Positions 7,455 through 8,488 of a stretch of 8,488 bases of DNA are shown here, in pieces. The position numbers were made by a program, and so were the translations under genes. The notes below the pieces were generated by a model. It searched no databases and had not been told where the DNA came from. It was given only the letters and a program-made list of their open reading frames with translations. Source of the DNA: CAYPUT01 sp046541715 (GTDB lineage: Bacteria > Spirochaetota > Spirochaetia > DSM-27196 > PWMO01); contig JBKHCS010000127.1 in assembly GCA_046541715.1 (NCBI GenBank), forward strand, positions 1-8,488. Direction: 5' to 3'. How positions within the stretch are numbered: the first letter of the stretch is position 1; the number at the start of each line of letters is the position of its first letter.

Positions 7455-8488
7455 ATGGATAAGGCTAATCGACCCCCGGTATGGAACCAATCAACCAAAG
7501 AGGTTATTCGGAGCCGTCAAACGGACCCTGAGGCGGGCCTTTCGGCCGACGAAGCGCGCCGGCGCCTCGAAGAGTACGGACCAAACCGCATCGATACCAC
7601 GCAACGCACGTCCCCCTGGAAGATTCTTCTGAGGCAGTTCGCGAACATCATTATGGTCCTCTTGGCGATTGCGGCGGTCCTCTCTCTGGCATTCGGCCAC
7701 CATTTGGATGGATTTGCCATTCTGACCCTCATGCTGGTCAACGCCGGTATTGGATTTGCTACCGAGCTTCAGTCCGCAAAGTCTCTGGAAAGTCTCTCCG
7801 AGATGGACACCCGCAAAGCCACGGTAATCCGGGACGGAGAGCGACGGCAGGTCCCGGCGCCGGAGGTGGTGCCCGGAGACATCTGCATCTTGGACGAAGG
7901 TGATGTCGCCCCGGCGGACCTTCGCCTCTTTGAATCGGAGGGACTCGAAGTCGACGAGTCGAGTCTTACCGGCGAATCCCTATCCGTCGAAAAACAGACA
8001 TCCGAGATCCCTGCCGACACGCCCCTCGGGGACCGGACCAACATGGTCTACAAGGGCACGGGAATCCAAAAGGGCGACGGCAGGGGGGCCGTCGTCGCCA
8101 CGGGGATGAATACCGAAGTGGGGACCATCGCCCGACTCGCGACCGAGGCGGAAGGGGGGAGCGATCCCTTGACCCGGCAACTCGACGCGCTTGCCTCTCT
8201 GTTGGTAAAGGCCATTATCGCGGTGTCGATCGTTGTCGGTGTTATCGGTGTCCTTGGGGGCAAGGACATGATGGTTATGCTCGAAACCACCATCGCCCTT
8301 ATCGTCGCGGCTGTTCCCGAGGGGCTTCCGGTGGTCGCCACCCTGGCGCTGGCCCGGGGAATGTACCGGATGGCCCGGCGGAACGCCCTGGTCCGGCGCC
8401 TCGCGGCGGTGCAGACTTTGGGTTCAACCACCGTCATCCTGACGGACAAGACCGGAACCCTCACCGAAAATCGGATGGCGGTTCGTCG
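7455..8488 (+). CDS. P2-type cation-transporting P-type ATPase, N-terminal part (runs off window)
   Basis: This membrane pump would move cations across the cytoplasmic membrane at the cost of ATP. The visible 344 codons cover the first part of the protein. They contain a cation-ATPase N-terminal domain (about 8-55, WNQSTKEV ... GLSADEARRRLEEYGPNRI) and membrane helices M1/M2 (about 58-102). The actuator domain has TGES at 172-175; helices M3 and M4 follow, with PEGLP at 288-292. The phosphorylation motif DKTGTLT has Asp331 as the acceptor. PEGLP, together with the N-terminal domain, points to the Ca2+/Na+/K+-type P2 ATPases rather than heavy-metal P1B pumps, which carry a CPC-like motif there. 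The ion cannot be fixed without helices M5 and M6. The ATG at 7455 has no good Shine-Dalgarno sequence, and no other in-frame start codon lies close upstream. It is divergent from the activator gene. Confidence 0.95.
   Translation, partial: MDKANRPPVWNQSTKEVIRSRQTDPEAGLSADEARRRLEEYGPNRIDTTQRTSPWKILLRQFANIIMVLLAIAAVLSLAFGHHLDGFAILTLMLVNAGIGFATELQSAKSLESLSEMDTRKATVIRDGERRQVPAPEVVPGDICILDEGDVAPADLRLFESEGLEVDESSLTGESLSVEKQTSEIPADTPLGDRTNMVYKGTGIQKGDGRGAVVATGMNTEVGTIARLATEAEGGSDPLTRQLDALASLLVKAIIAVSIVVGVIGVLGGKDMMVMLETTIALIVAAVPEGLPVVATLALARGMYRMARRNALVRRLAAVQTLGSTTVILTDKTGTLTENRMAVR

Overview
The window reads as chromosomal DNA from a GC-rich bacterium, probably Gram-negative: it has an AceE-type (homodimeric E1) pyruvate dehydrogenase, a sigma-54 enhancer-binding protein, and a lipoprotein with Ser at +2. 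Several proteins are rich in Asp and Glu, most strikingly the E2 linker. That would fit a salt- or alkali-adapted organism, but this is weak evidence and I do not assign a lineage.

Layout. Almost everything lies on the minus strand and is transcribed leftward from about 7400. In order of transcription: a PspF-like sigma-54 activator (7354-6353), a double PRC-barrel protein (6337-5861), aceE (5845-3176), aceF (3165-1780) and lpdA (1787-363). Gaps are 15, 15 and 10 nt, and the last pair overlaps by 8 nt, so this looks like a five-gene operon. After lpdA come about 240 nt with a possible small or decayed ORF and a 14-bp tandem repeat. The 5' end of a lipoprotein gene then runs off the left edge (113-1). 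Divergently, on the plus strand, a P2-type cation-transporting P-type ATPase starts at 7455 and runs off the right edge. The space between 7355 and 7454 is the divergent promoter region.

How the genes work together. AceE (E1), AceF (E2, one lipoyl domain) and LpdA (E3) form a complete pyruvate dehydrogenase complex converting pyruvate to acetyl-CoA. All recognisable catalytic residues are present. The upstream pair suggests dedicated regulation: the activator has no receiver, PAS or GAF sensor domain, and the short gap behind it holds a correctly spaced -24/-12 (sigma-54-type) promoter-like element. The most interesting hypothesis here is that this pyruvate dehydrogenase operon is under sigma-54 control by a sensor-less activator, with the PRC-barrel protein as a possible partner. 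It is inferred from gene order and one promoter match, not demonstrated.

I saw no tRNA, rRNA, CRISPR array, insertion sequence or phage gene.
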